Counted from the first letter of the stretch, positions 1 through 10,239 are shown. The stretch is DNA of 45,732 nucleotides from Clostridia bacterium (GCA_017631855.1 JAGBSP010000066.1:1-45732), one strand, 5' to 3'. Program-made: numbers and translations. The notes: generated from the letters alone by a model not told the origin.

Positions 1-10
1 CCTTTTTCAT
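1..10 (-). CDS. start of a leftward gene cut by the window edge
   Basis: An ATG reads leftward from position 10, followed by two lysine codons before the sequence ends. A strong Shine-Dalgarno, GGAGG on the minus strand at 23-19, lies 8 bases upstream. M-K-K would suit a signal peptide, but three codons are too few to identify anything. The ribosome site lies inside one arm of a 16-bp inverted repeat, described separately. Confidence 0.4.
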
Positions 11-14
11 AGAT

Positions 15-83
15 AAATCCTCCAAATATGTTTTTTGGTTTTGACTGGCAGGTCGAACTTATTATATCATATTTGGAGGATTT
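15..83. repeat. perfect 16-bp inverted repeat enclosing 37 bp
   Basis: The arms are 15-30 and 68-83 and are exact reverse complements (AAATCCTCCAAATATG and its complement). The left arm carries the ribosome-binding site of the leftward gene starting at 10. The enclosed 37 bp holds TATAAT on the minus strand (66-61). It also holds a plausible rightward promoter, TTGACT at 41-46 and TATCAT at 65-70. The element could be an RNA hairpin hiding the ribosome site, an operator or an invertible segment. The sequence alone does not decide. Confidence 0.7.
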
Positions 84-107
84 CTTCTCACCGGTTAACC
101 TTTATTG

Positions 108-134
108 AACCCCGCCACTATGGCGGGGTTTTCG
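108..134 (+). terminator. intrinsic terminator hairpin
   Basis: Stem AACCCCGCC (108-116) pairs with GGCGGGGTT (122-130) around a 5-base loop, followed by TTTT on the plus strand. No rightward gene precedes it in the window. It may terminate rightward transcription from the inverted-repeat region. Confidence 0.6.
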
Positions 135-138
135 TTTA

Positions 139-171
139 CAAAAAGACCGCAGAGAAATTCTCTGCGGTCTT
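139..171 (-). terminator. terminator of the lipoprotein gene
   Basis: A 12-bp stem (143-154 with 160-171, core GACCGCAGAG) has a 5-base loop. Read leftward it is followed by a T-run. It lies 17 bp beyond the stop codon of the lipoprotein gene at 188. Confidence 0.75.
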
Positions 172-187
172 GATTTTTGCGGTTCTA

Positions 188-1054
188 TTAATAGGTCGCG
201 CTGTCAAGCATCCATTCGCCGTTTTGCAAGCAAAGTCCAAGCTTGACGGTCAGACGATCGTCCGGCGTACTTTCCAAATAGGATTCGATCTCCACCGTCA
301 CGTACTGTCCGTTCTTCGGACGAACGATCTTTGCCGTGGAAAAATCGTACAACCGCTTTTCGGTCACAAGAGGATCAATGGTATTGGATTTCATCAACCA
401 AACCTCTCCCGTTTCAGGATCGGTATGTTCCATATATCTTGCCGAAAGGATCTGCGAGCCCTCGGTCACGCCTGCCGCGCCGACAAACAACATCTCGTAA
501 ATCGACTCGAGATATTCCGCCGAATAAACGAGAGAGGCGGACTCCTTGATCTGCTCGATGCTCAAATATCCCGTGTCGGCGCGAACGTAATCGTAATCGA
601 CGGGGTCGTCGTCATCGTAAAACAGATCGTAGCTCGGCTCGGTGTATTCGGTCAGCAAATAGCAATATACGCCGTCTTCCTCATAAAAGGGTGTGCGGGT
701 CGCATCCTTCTCAGAGAGCACCTGCAAATACTCATAGGGCTTGATATAGGACGAACGGAAGGCGATCACACGTCCAAGGGTGGGATCATTCAGTTCGTAA
801 TAATATATACGGCGCTCCTTCGCAGGATCTTCGGGATCGGGCTTGATCAGAACCTGTACCGTCGATTTCGGGTCGTATACACGCTCGTAGGTCGGAAGTC
901 CCATACCGAAAAAGATCTCGTTGATCTCATAGGATGCCTCAATCAATTCCTTCAGACGATCCTCGATCTCGGAATATTCGGGCGCCTTGGAACAGGATAC
1001 TACCGCGGGGAGCATCAGTACAAGGCAGAGAAGTAAGCAAATGATTTTTTTCAT
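188..1054 (-). CDS. putative secreted lipoprotein, unknown function
   Basis: A 288-residue protein that I do not recognise. Residues 1-20 form a lipoprotein signal peptide: M-K-K-I, a Leu-rich core, then L-P-A-V-V-S before Cys21. It should therefore be lipid-anchored on the outer face of the cytoplasmic membrane. The mature part is acidic, rich in Tyr, Asp and Glu, with a D-D-D-D-P stretch in the middle. The C-terminus (G-L-C-L-Q-N-G-E-W-M-L-D-S) resembles the last strand of NTF2-like or DUF4829-type extracytoplasmic domains; this is only a resemblance. The ATG at 1054 follows GAGG at a good distance. It lies downstream of gyrA in the same direction, separated by a hairpin, and ends in its own terminator. 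No enzyme motif is visible. Confidence 0.75.
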   Translation of the reverse strand: MKKIICLLLCLVLMLPAVVSCSKAPEYSEIEDRLKELIEASYEINEIFFGMGLPTYERVYDPKSTVQVLIKPDPEDPAKERRIYYYELNDPTLGRVIAFRSSYIKPYEYLQVLSEKDATRTPFYEEDGVYCYLLTEYTEPSYDLFYDDDDPVDYDYVRADTGYLSIEQIKESASLVYSAEYLESIYEMLFVGAAGVTEGSQILSARYMEHTDPETGEVWLMKSNTIDPLVTEKRLYDFSTAKIVRPKNGQYVTVEIESYLESTPDDRLTVKLGLCLQNGEWMLDSATY

Positions 1055-1077
1055 ACAAACCTCGTTGTTTTGAAATG

Positions 1078-1115
1078 ACGGGGGAATTCTTTTTTCAGAG
1101 TTCCCCCGTTTTTTT
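1078..1115 (+). terminator. hairpin between gyrA and the lipoprotein gene
   Basis: ACGGGGGAA (1078-1086) pairs with TTCCCCCGT (1101-1109). The T-run (1109-1115) is on the plus strand, so as an intrinsic terminator it reads rightward. On the gyrA (minus) strand the same stem follows the gyrA stop directly but lacks a good T-run, so it may only partly stop gyrA transcription or protect the 3' end. Confidence 0.5.
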
Positions 1116-1116
1116 G

Positions 1117-3666
1117 TTATTCTTGGGTAGCCTCGGTCGTCTCTACCGTTTCTTCAACCGCATCAACGATCTCTTCTTCCTCTTCCTCACGGGCAACTGC
1201 CGTAAAGTTAATCAGCGTCTGACCCTCGCCAAGGCGCATTACAATAACACCGCCTGCCGTTCTCGAATAGGTAGGAATATCCGAAGCGGGCGTACGAATG
1301 ATCGTACCGCTGTCGGTGATCATCATCAGGTCATCCTCGTCGGAAACCGTACGAATGCCGCAGAGCAGTCCCGTCTTTTCGGTCAGCTTGTGGCAGGTGA
1401 CACCGTAACCGCCACGCGTCTTCATCTCGCGGAAGTCCTCAAAGTCGGTGCGCTTACCGAATCCATTTTCGGTAATGGTCACAAGGTTCTTGCCCTCTTC
1501 GACGATCGCAACACCCGTCACGTAGTCGTCGCCGCGGAGCTTGATACCGCGAACACCGCGCGCCGTTCTTCCCATCGGACGAACGTTTGCTTCGGTATAA
1601 CGAACCGCGCTGCCTTGCTTGGTTGCAAGCACGATATCGCACTCACCGTGCGTATGCATCACGAAGACAAGCTCGTCGTCCTCGTCAAGGCTCAGAGCGA
1701 TCTTACCGCCCTTGCGCTGATATTCATATGCTGAGAGCAGCGTACGCTTGATGACACCCTTCTTGGTGACCATCGTCAAAAATTCACCCTCGTTGAATCC
1801 CTCCACGCTAATCATTGCAGTGATCTTCTCCTCGGGGAGCATTTCGATGATATTGACGATATTCGTTCCCTTTGCGGTTCTCGATGCTTCGGGGATCTGG
1901 TATGCCTTTCTTGTGTGAACCTTACCCTTGTTCGTGAACATCATCAGATAGGAATGGCTGTGTACTGCCATCACCTTTTCCACGAAATCGTTTTCCTTGG
2001 TATTCATACCGATAATACCCTTACCGCCTCTGTGCTGTGCGGAATAGGTGTCGGCAGGCAAACGCTTGATATAGCCCGCGTTGGTCACGGTAATGACACA
2101 GTTGTGCTTTTCAATGAGATCCTCAAGCTCAATATCGTCGGTTGCCGCAACGATTTCGGTTCTTCTTACATCACCATACTTGCGCTTGATCTCGTTCATT
2201 TCATCCTTGATGATCTGCATAATCTTTGCTTCGTCGGCAAGAATACCCTCAAGCTCAATGATGAGCGCATGAAGTCTTGCAAGCTCGTCCTCGATCTTAT
2301 CTCTCTCAAGACCTGTCAGCTTACCAAGCGTCATTTCGACGATCGCCTGTGCCTGCGTCTCGGAGAGCTGACGGATATTGCCAAGCTCATTTTCGTAGCC
2401 GTCCTTGTAGGTTACGGTAAAGAATTCCGCCATCAGGCGTTCCTTTGCCTCGGGAATCGACTTCGAGGTCTTCATAATCTCCACGATGCGGTCGATATTG
2501 TCAAGGGCAATATGATAACCCTCAAAAATATGTGCTCTTGCCTTTGCCTTCTCCAGCTCGTACTGTACGCGGCGGTAGATGACCGACTTCTGGTGGTCAA
2601 TATACACATCGAGGATCTGCGGGAGAGAAAGGATCTTCGGCTCATTGTTCACGAGTGCGAGCATATTGATCGCGCAGGTGTCCTCGAGCTGAGAATATTT
2701 ATAAAGCTGATTGAGAATGACCTGTCCGTTGGCATCTCTGCGGTATTCGATCACAATGCGCATACCGTCTCTGCCCGACTCGTCGCGCATATCGGTAATG
2801 CCCTCTACGCGCTTTTCTCTTGCCAGTGCGGCAATCGATTCACAGAGCACGCTCTTGTTCACCTGATAGGGGATTTCGGTGATAATAATGCGGTGCTTAT
2901 CCTCTTCGATCTCCGCCTTTGCACGTACCTTGATATGTCCCTTACCCGTCGTATATGCCTGAATGATGCCGTTGACACCATAGATGGTCGCATAGGTCGG
3001 AAAATCGGGACCCTTGACGTATTCCATCAGCTCGGGCACGGTACATTCGGGATTGTCCATACGGTAGATGGTCGCGTCAATGACCTCTCCAAGGTTGTGG
3101 GGAGGAATGTTGGTTGCCATACCGACCGCAATACCGACCGAGCCGTTGACCAGCAGGTTCGGGAAGCGCGACGGAAGAACCTTAGGCTCCTTCAAACGGT
3201 TATCAAAGTTCGGCTGAAAATCAACAACGTCCTTTTCAATGTCTGCCAGAAGCTCATCGGCAATCTTTGACATTCTTGCCTCGGTATAACGGTAAGCAGC
3301 CGCGCCGTCGCCGTCAACCGAACCAAAGTTTCCGTGGCCCTCTACGAGAGGATAGCGAAGCGAGAAATCCTGCGCCATACGAACCATCGTGTCATACACG
3401 GCAGAGTCACCGTGCGGATGGTAACGTCCAAGCACGTTACCGACCGTCGTTGCAGACTTGCGGAAGGGCTTGTCATTGGTCAGGTGATCCTCGTACATTG
3501 CGTACATAATGCGTCGCTGACCCGGCTTAAGACCGTCGCGAACGTCGGGAAGTGCACGTGCGGCGATAACCGACATAGAGTATTCGATGAAGGATTTTTC
3601 AACTTCCTTCTTCATTTCCACGTCAACGATTTTTTGATCTCTGAATTCTATATTTTCGTGTTCCAA
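1117..3666 (-). CDS. gyrA: DNA gyrase subunit A
   Basis: GyrA cuts and rejoins DNA in the A2B2 gyrase that adds negative supercoils. At 849 residues it has the usual length. The breakage-reunion domain is complete: the quinolone pocket has Ser88 and Asp92 in G-D-S-A-V-Y-D, the susceptible form, and the catalytic Tyr is Tyr127 (A-A-Y-R-Y-T-E). The C-terminal beta-pinwheel carries a GyrA box reading Q-H-R-G-G-K-G (544-550), where Q-[RK]-R-G-G-K-G is usual. The last ~25 residues are strongly acidic. The start is TTG at 3666: a Shine-Dalgarno AAGGTAGG lies 8 bases upstream and the N-terminus M-E-H-E-N matches other Firmicutes GyrA. It follows gyrB on the same strand, 159 bp away, separated by hairpin repeats. 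Confidence 0.98.
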   Translation of the reverse strand: MEHENIEFRDQKIVDVEMKKEVEKSFIEYSMSVIAARALPDVRDGLKPGQRRIMYAMYEDHLTNDKPFRKSATTVGNVLGRYHPHGDSAVYDTMVRMAQDFSLRYPLVEGHGNFGSVDGDGAAAYRYTEARMSKIADELLADIEKDVVDFQPNFDNRLKEPKVLPSRFPNLLVNGSVGIAVGMATNIPPHNLGEVIDATIYRMDNPECTVPELMEYVKGPDFPTYATIYGVNGIIQAYTTGKGHIKVRAKAEIEEDKHRIIITEIPYQVNKSVLCESIAALAREKRVEGITDMRDESGRDGMRIVIEYRRDANGQVILNQLYKYSQLEDTCAINMLALVNNEPKILSLPQILDVYIDHQKSVIYRRVQYELEKAKARAHIFEGYHIALDNIDRIVEIMKTSKSIPEAKERLMAEFFTVTYKDGYENELGNIRQLSETQAQAIVEMTLGKLTGLERDKIEDELARLHALIIELEGILADEAKIMQIIKDEMNEIKRKYGDVRRTEIVAATDDIELEDLIEKHNCVITVTNAGYIKRLPADTYSAQHRGGKGIIGMNTKENDFVEKVMAVHSHSYLMMFTNKGKVHTRKAYQIPEASRTAKGTNIVNIIEMLPEEKITAMISVEGFNEGEFLTMVTKKGVIKRTLLSAYEYQRKGGKIALSLDEDDELVFVMHTHGECDIVLATKQGSAVRYTEANVRPMGRTARGVRGIKLRGDDYVTGVAIVEEGKNLVTITENGFGKRTDFEDFREMKTRGGYGVTCHKLTEKTGLLCGIRTVSDEDDLMMITDSGTIIRTPASDIPTYSRTAGGVIVMRLGEGQTLINFTAVAREEEEEEIVDAVEETVETTEATQE

Positions 3667-3692
3667 TTTTTTTACCTACCTTATGATGATTA

Positions 3693-3810
3693 CTTGGGGC
3701 GTCGCCCCAAACCCCATGTAAGAAACTTTTTGAAAAAAGTTTCTTAAAAATCTTCAAAAACTTTAAAAGAGGTATTTTTTTGTTGTTTTCTTTTGGTTAC
3801 TTTTCTTTTC
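3693..3810. repeat. palindromic repeats between gyrB and gyrA
   Basis: The 159-bp gap holds two clear hairpins: GGGGCG/CGCCCC around 3696-3708, and AAGAAACTTTTT paired with AAAAAGTTTCTT at 3720-3747. A looser palindrome, TTTTCTTTTGG with CCAAAAGAAAA, spans about 3785-3822. Read on the minus strand the order is an AAAGTTTTTGAAGATTTTT leader, then a hairpin, then a GC hairpin. I associate this with REP-like elements dispersed in Clostridia. They lie downstream of gyrB and could adjust gyrB versus gyrA expression. Confidence 0.5.
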
Positions 3811-3825
3811 CAAAAGAAAAGCAAC

Positions 3826-5778
<1,953 letters not shown>

Positions 5779-5802
5779 TTAAAATTTTCAAAAACGTTTT
5801 AG

Positions 5803-6057
5803 TCAGTTAAAAAGATTCATTCTTCCCCGCAGAGCAGAGGAAGAGAGAGGAGAAAAACAAATTTTATAAAGTCCGTTTTCCTCAAATAAAATGAAAGATT
5901 TCGGAAGCTCCACCGCAGCAATCTCCACAAGCAGCTGCTTTTGCTTCTCGCTGAGAAATTTTCTCGTCACCGAGGAGAGCGTTGCGTTGTCCATATCAAA
6001 AATACCAACAACGTCCTTCATTCTGATATTTTTATGATTTCCTACGTGTAAAAACAT
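5803..6057 (-). CDS. remB: RemB/YaaB-like DUF370 protein
   Basis: An 84-residue protein of the DUF370 family (extracellular matrix regulator RemA/RemB). It begins M-F-L-H-V-G-N and carries V-V-G-I-F-D-M-D early on, typical of YaaB, which sits between recF and gyrB in Bacillus and most Firmicutes. In B. subtilis, RemA-type members bind DNA and switch on matrix genes; the role of RemB is less clear. The ATG at 6057 is preceded by AGGGAG at 6065-6070, which overlaps the recF stop codon, so translation is probably coupled to recF. A longer upstream in-frame reading would overlap recF by 86 bp and has no such ribosome site. Confidence 0.85.
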   Translation of the reverse strand: MFLHVGNHKNIRMKDVVGIFDMDNATLSSVTRKFLSEKQKQLLVEIAAVELPKSFILFEENGLYKICFSPLSSSALRGRMNLFN

Positions 6058-6067
6058 TGTATTCTCC

Positions 6068-7192
6068 CTATGATTCGATGGGAACCGTATAGGTTCCGTC
6101 CGAAACAATAATCCGACGAACATCGCTTCTCTCGGAAAGCAAGCTCGGCTCACAGCTCGTTAAAATGACCTGCTTATCCTTAATTTTATAAAGCAAATAT
6201 TCTCGCCGCGACTGATCCAGCTCCGAGAGCACGTCGTCAAAGAGAAATACGGGATAATCTCCAAACTCATCGCGGCAAATTTCACCTTCGGCAAGTTTGA
6301 GAGCAAGAGCCAAGGATCTTTGCTGTCCTTGAGAGCCGTAAATTCTTGCGCTTTTACCGTTTAGACGAATATCAAGGTCATCCTTATGAATTCCCCACAA
6401 CGTCGCTCCTGCGTTAATTTCGCGGTCGTGAGAGGACATTAAAAGAGAATAATATTTTTCCTCGGTTAGCTTTCGGTCAAGATATTCTTCCTCGGGCTGT
6501 CCCGACGAGCCGTCAAACACCACAGTCGGACGCTCTCGCTCTCCCGTCATTTCAGCAAAGCATTCGGCAACGTAACCCGAAACGCGACGAATAAATTTCA
6601 AGCGCATCTCGGAAATAATTGCTGCCTCGTGTGCGAGCTGTTCACTCCAAAGCTCTACCGTCGCATCAAAGGTTTTCCGATCCGAAAACGCCGATTTGAT
6701 CAGCGCATTTCTCTGTTGCAAAAGATGATGATAGGTCTGTAGAGAATGAATATACATTGGATACATTCGGCTGATTGCCATATCCATATAGCTTCTTCTC
6801 TGTGCGGGACCGTCCTTGATCATCGATAGATGTTCGGGACAAAAAAGCACCGCACGAAAACTCCCGACAATCTCCGAAAGCTTTTCCATTTTTACGCCAT
6901 TTTTTTCAATCTGCCGCTGTTTATCGCGAAAAATCTTGACCTTGATCGATTGATCTCGGTGAACGTCGTGAAAATCGAGAATAATTTCCGCAAAGTTCTC
7001 ACCAAAGCCGATCATTTCAGGCGTATGTGCTCCACGAAAGCTTCGACCCACCGACGGATAAAAGATTGCTTCTAGCAAATTGGTTTTCCCTTGCGCGTTT
7101 TCTCCCAAAAGAATATTCACTCCTTCAGAAAACGTCACTTCGGCTTCAGAAATATTACGAAAATTTCGAACCGAAATTTTTTTACAGTACAT
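6068..7192 (-). CDS. recF: DNA replication and repair protein RecF
   Basis: A 374-residue SMC-like ATPase that loads RecA at gaps through RecOR. The Walker A is G-E-N-A-Q-G-K-T (30-37). The ABC-type signature lies in Y-G-S-Q-G-Q-Q-R-S, and the Walker B is F-L-F-D-D-V-L-S-E-L-D. The N-terminal R-N-F-R-N-I is the classic RecF/SMC start. The ATG at 7192 is only 6 bp beyond the dnaN stop and has no strong Shine-Dalgarno, so translational coupling to dnaN is likely. The small S4-domain gene yaaA/rlbA that normally separates dnaN and recF is absent. Confidence 0.97.
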   Translation of the reverse strand: MYCKKISVRNFRNISEAEVTFSEGVNILLGENAQGKTNLLEAIFYPSVGRSFRGAHTPEMIGFGENFAEIILDFHDVHRDQSIKVKIFRDKQRQIEKNGVKMEKLSEIVGSFRAVLFCPEHLSMIKDGPAQRRSYMDMAISRMYPMYIHSLQTYHHLLQQRNALIKSAFSDRKTFDATVELWSEQLAHEAAIISEMRLKFIRRVSGYVAECFAEMTGERERPTVVFDGSSGQPEEEYLDRKLTEEKYYSLLMSSHDREINAGATLWGIHKDDLDIRLNGKSARIYGSQGQQRSLALALKLAEGEICRDEFGDYPVFLFDDVLSELDQSRREYLLYKIKDKQVILTSCEPSLLSERSDVRRIIVSDGTYTVPIES

Positions 7193-7198
7193 TGTGAT

Positions 7199-8353
7199 TT
7201 AGTCTTTCATTCTGACGGGCAGAAGCATAAAGATCTCTTCTTCTCCCTCTTCCTCCACAGCAGGCTGAATGTTCATACTGGTCAGCGGAGAGGACATCGA
7301 AAGAATAATCTTTTCATCACTGCACGCCTTGACACTATCAATTAGGAAACGGTTATTAAAGGCGATCAAAAGATCGTCACCCGTGTGCTCGATAAAGAGC
7401 TCATCGTAAGTGCTTCCTGCCGAAGAAACGGCAGAAATCTTCAATACGTCACCCACAACGTCCAATTTTACATGAGAACGAACGCTTCCCGCGATCTTTT
7501 CTTCGGTAACAAGCGCCGCACGCTCAAGTGCCGAGATCAACTCACGGCGGTCAAGCGTCACGGAAATCTTGTGAGAGGACATAATAATTCGATCATAATC
7601 GATATATTCTCCGTCTACCAGACGCGAGAAGAAAATCAGCTCGCCAATGAGGAAAACGATATGCTTTCTGGTTACGTAGATCTGCATCACAGCATCCTCG
7701 TCGTCCGAAAGTAGACGGGAAAGCTCATTCATGGTCTTAACGGGAACGATAAATTTATATTCGAGATGCTCGTTTCCGTTGGTATTCTTATTGACAAGCT
7801 CGGTGGTCTTTGCACACTTTGCCAGCTTAAAGCTATCGCAGGCAACCATCATAATCGAATCATCAGTAATCTTAAAGAAGGTACCGTTGAGAACCGTTCT
7901 CTGATCATTCACTCCCATTGCAAAGGAAACCTGATTCATCATTTTCTTTACAACCGACTGACCGATAATAAAGCTTCTGTCACTGACAAGATCGGGGATA
8001 TTCGGAAAATCAGAGCCTGCAAGAGCACTCATCTTATGAGAAGAACGTCCGCTGAAGATGCAGGCAACGAGCTTTTCGTCGACCGTCAGAGTAATCTCTT
8101 CCCCCTCCATTACGCGAAGCGTCTGATTGAATTTCTGGGCATTAATAATATAGGAGCCTTCCTCAATGACCTTCGCCTCGACGGTAATACGAACGCCTTT
8201 GTCTAAGTCAAAGGTCGTCATCACACAGGTATCGGGCGCTTTCGCTTCAATCAGAATACCTTCGATGGTGCTAAGGGTAGATTTGCCCGAAACGGCACAC
8301 ATAAGGGGAGCAACGGCGGCGCTGATGGCGGAACGGTTAAAAATAATTTTCAT
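7199..8353 (-). CDS. dnaN: DNA polymerase III beta subunit (sliding clamp)
   Basis: A 384-residue ring-forming clamp that tethers the replicase. It starts M-K-I-I-F-N-R and ends L-L-P-V-R-M-K-D, the conserved P-V-R clamp terminus. Three clamp-fold repeats are consistent with the length. G-S-D-F-P in the first third and A-F-N-N-R-F-L in the last third are family landmarks. The ATG at 8353 follows AAAGGAGA at good spacing. Upstream is the probable oriC; downstream is recF after 6 bp. Confidence 0.97.
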   Translation of the reverse strand: MKIIFNRSAISAAVAPLMCAVSGKSTLSTIEGILIEAKAPDTCVMTTFDLDKGVRITVEAKVIEEGSYIINAQKFNQTLRVMEGEEITLTVDEKLVACIFSGRSSHKMSALAGSDFPNIPDLVSDRSFIIGQSVVKKMMNQVSFAMGVNDQRTVLNGTFFKITDDSIMMVACDSFKLAKCAKTTELVNKNTNGNEHLEYKFIVPVKTMNELSRLLSDDEDAVMQIYVTRKHIVFLIGELIFFSRLVDGEYIDYDRIIMSSHKISVTLDRRELISALERAALVTEEKIAGSVRSHVKLDVVGDVLKISAVSSAGSTYDELFIEHTGDDLLIAFNNRFLIDSVKACSDEKIILSMSSPLTSMNIQPAVEEEGEEEIFMLLPVRMKD

Positions 8354-8392
8354 AAGAAATCTCCTTTTTGGCAGATTTTATTTTTTCTGCCC

Positions 8393-8430
8393 TTTTAATA
8401 AAATAAAAATAAATAATAAATAAAAGAAAT
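8393..8430. other. AT-rich candidate DNA unwinding element
   Basis: Almost only A and T (TTTTAATAAAATAAAAATAA and onward), directly beside the triplet run and the first DnaA box. This is the expected order of a Gram-positive unwinding system: box, GC patch, DnaA-trio, melting region. Confidence 0.6.
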
Positions 8431-8450
8431 AGTAACAGTAGTATTATTAT
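8430..8450 (+). other. DnaA-trio-like triplet run
   Basis: Plus strand reads TAG-TAA-CAG-TAG-TAT-TAT-TAT. Read 3' to 5' away from the adjacent DnaA box, the distal triplets are GAT, GAC, AAT and GAT, which fit the 3'-[G/A]AT-5' DnaA-trio; the three nearest the box are TAT. A short GC-containing spacer (TTTGCGGAAAT) separates the run from the box at 8464. Confidence 0.55.
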
Positions 8451-8463
8451 GATTTGCGGAAAT

Positions 8464-8472
8464 TGTGGAAAA
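8464..8472 (-). promoter_or_regulatory. DnaA box beside the triplet run
   Basis: TTTTCCACA on the minus strand. It is the box closest to the melting region and identical to the boxes at 8665-8673 and 8812-8820. Confidence 0.6.
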
Positions 8473-8865
8473 GTCGTCAAAACCTTACTGTGCAAGGTTT
8501 TTTTGATGTTTTATTTTGTGAGATCTTATCTGTTGAGAAAGGAAATTGAATGGAAAAAAACGTGGAAAATTAAAAGGTTGATTGCGTTCGAAATGTGTTT
8601 TATCCAAGTGACGTTTTTTGAATATGTCTCTCGCTTAATTATGGAAAAGTTTTAAGCACTTTTTTGTGGAAAAGTTTTAATTTGTCGTAGAGAGATCGTA
8701 TCTCTTTCCCATAGACGTCAAAAAACTTTTCAATAGCGAAATGTCTTGTTTTCTTTTGCTTTTTTTACTTTTCCAATTCTCTCTTATGGAAAAAACAGAG
8801 AAAAAATACAGTGTGGAAAAGCATGGGAAAGGTCGTAGAAAAGCCACTTTGTTTTGTTGGAAAAA

Positions 8866-10239
8866 TTATACGCCTGTAATATCCTTCATCAATTCGTCGA
8901 TCTCAATTTTGAACATCGAATCTGAGGTATACCGACGGTCGATTTGCTCAAAGGATGCGTGAATTGTTGCATAGTCGCGGTCAAAGATCTTTGCGATGCT
9001 CGGGAAAGACATATCGGTGATCTCACGAATCAGAAAAATAGCAACGTGGCGCGCACTTGCAATTTCCTTCGTTCTCTTTTTTCCGATGAGCTCGATCTTT
9101 GTGACATTAAATTTTTCCTGAACTGCACCAAAGATTTTTTCAATGGTTACGTTGACAGGCTCGGCACCACCGAGAAGTTCGGAAAGACAACCTTTGGCAA
9201 GATCCATGGAGATCTTTTGTCCCGAGAGAAAGCTCAGTGCACTCAGCTTTTTGATCGCACCCTCGATTTGTCGGATATTTGAACGAAGATTTTCTGCAAG
9301 GAAGGTTAGAACCTCATCGGGAATATCGATCGAAACCTGCTCTGCTTTTTTCTTGATAATTGCAATACGAAGCTCCAAATCTGGCGGCTGAATGTCAGCA
9401 AGAAGTCCCCATTCAAAACGGGTCTTGAGTCGGTCTTCGAGCGTTGGAATATCCTTGGGTGGACGGTCAGAGGTCAGAATGATCTGCTTTCTTTCTTCAT
9501 ACAGTGTATTAAAGGTGTGGAAAAATTCTTCCTGTGTTGCGTTCTTTCCTGCAATGAACTGAATATCGTCAAGTAAAAGAATATCACAGTTGCGATAGCG
9601 TTCGTGGAACTTGTGCATTTCCTTCTTTGCCAAACTTTCAATCATCTGGTTGGTAAAATCGTCACCCTTCACGTAGAGTACACGAATGTCAGGTTGTCTT
9701 CGCTTAATCTCATTGACGATTGCGCTCATCAGGTGGGTTTTACCAAGTCCACTCGGTCCGTAGATAAACAGAGGATTGTAATCAGACGCGGGTCTTGTTG
9801 CTACGGCAAGACAAGCGGCGTGCGCAAATTTGTTGGAATTTCCAACGATGAAATTTTCAAAGGTGTATTCAAATTTATAGTTCGGGGGAAGAATTCCCTG
9901 AGGGCGCTGCTCTTCCTTTTGAGCCTCGGAAGAAAAATCCTCGGTTTTTGCCGGACTTGCCGTCTGCTCGGGGGAGGAAGGCGTTCCGGTAAATATGACG
10001 TTAATCTCAACCTCAAAACCAAACTGCGTGGAAAATCCATCGCGTAGAGTGTCCATAAACTTTTCACAGATATGCTTGTATTTAAATTCCGAGGGCGTCG
10101 ATAACGTAATTACGTTATTTTCAAAGGATTCGACGGCCATATCTCCAAACCAAAGGTCTACCGTCGAGGACGCGTATTTCGTTAGAAACGATTCTTTTAC
10201 CATCTGCCAAATGGCGGAAAGGTCGTCAAGATAAGACAT
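8866..10239 (-). CDS. dnaA: chromosomal replication initiator DnaA
   Basis: A 457-residue initiator that binds oriC boxes and melts DNA. Domain I is residues 1-80 and a Pro/Ser/Gln-rich linker about 85-115. The AAA+ domain has Walker A G-P-S-G-L-G-K-T (161-168), Walker B I-L-L-L-D-D (220-225), and the sensor/arginine-finger region. The C-terminal helix-turn-helix domain has A-R-H-V-A-I-F-L. The normally conserved R-D-H-[ST]-T-V reads R-D-Y-A-T-I (421-426): base-contacting His and Thr/Ser are replaced by Tyr423 and Ala424. ATG at 10239 follows CGGAGTG. A consensus-like promoter lies 73 bp upstream. Upstream, in place of the usual rpmH-rnpA genes, is a divergent cca operon. Confidence 0.97.
   Translation of the reverse strand: MSYLDDLSAIWQMVKESFLTKYASSTVDLWFGDMAVESFENNVITLSTPSEFKYKHICEKFMDTLRDGFSTQFGFEVEINVIFTGTPSSPEQTASPAKTEDFSSEAQKEEQRPQGILPPNYKFEYTFENFIVGNSNKFAHAACLAVATRPASDYNPLFIYGPSGLGKTHLMSAIVNEIKRRQPDIRVLYVKGDDFTNQMIESLAKKEMHKFHERYRNCDILLLDDIQFIAGKNATQEEFFHTFNTLYEERKQIILTSDRPPKDIPTLEDRLKTRFEWGLLADIQPPDLELRIAIIKKKAEQVSIDIPDEVLTFLAENLRSNIRQIEGAIKKLSALSFLSGQKISMDLAKGCLSELLGGAEPVNVTIEKIFGAVQEKFNVTKIELIGKKRTKEIASARHVAIFLIREITDMSFPSIAKIFDRDYATIHASFEQIDRRYTSDSMFKIEIDELMKDITGV

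Larger units (their letters stand above)
8354..8865. other. oriC: probable chromosomal origin of replication (oriC)
   Basis: The 512-bp dnaN-dnaA gap has no credible gene. It has three copies of TGTGGAAAA on the plus strand (8464-8472, 8665-8673, 8812-8820), which read TTTTCCACA on the minus strand, one change from the TTATCCACA DnaA box. Near copies in the same orientation are CGTGGAAAA (8561-8569) and TATGGAAAA (8640-8648, 8785-8793). A TTATCCAAG lies at 8600-8608. At the dnaN-proximal end a run of triplets (8430-8450) adjoins a short GC patch and the first box. An almost pure A/T stretch (8393-8430) lies beyond, a natural unwinding site. Confidence 0.85.

Noticed and set aside
6058-6153. 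Longer N-terminus of the DUF370 protein into recF
   Set aside because: The extension reads inside recF in another frame; the family starts at M-F-L-H-V and a good ribosome site precedes that ATG.
8449-8962. Short open frames within the dnaN-dnaA gap
   Set aside because: They have no ribosome sites and low-complexity Lys/Phe-rich products; the gap is better explained as oriC.
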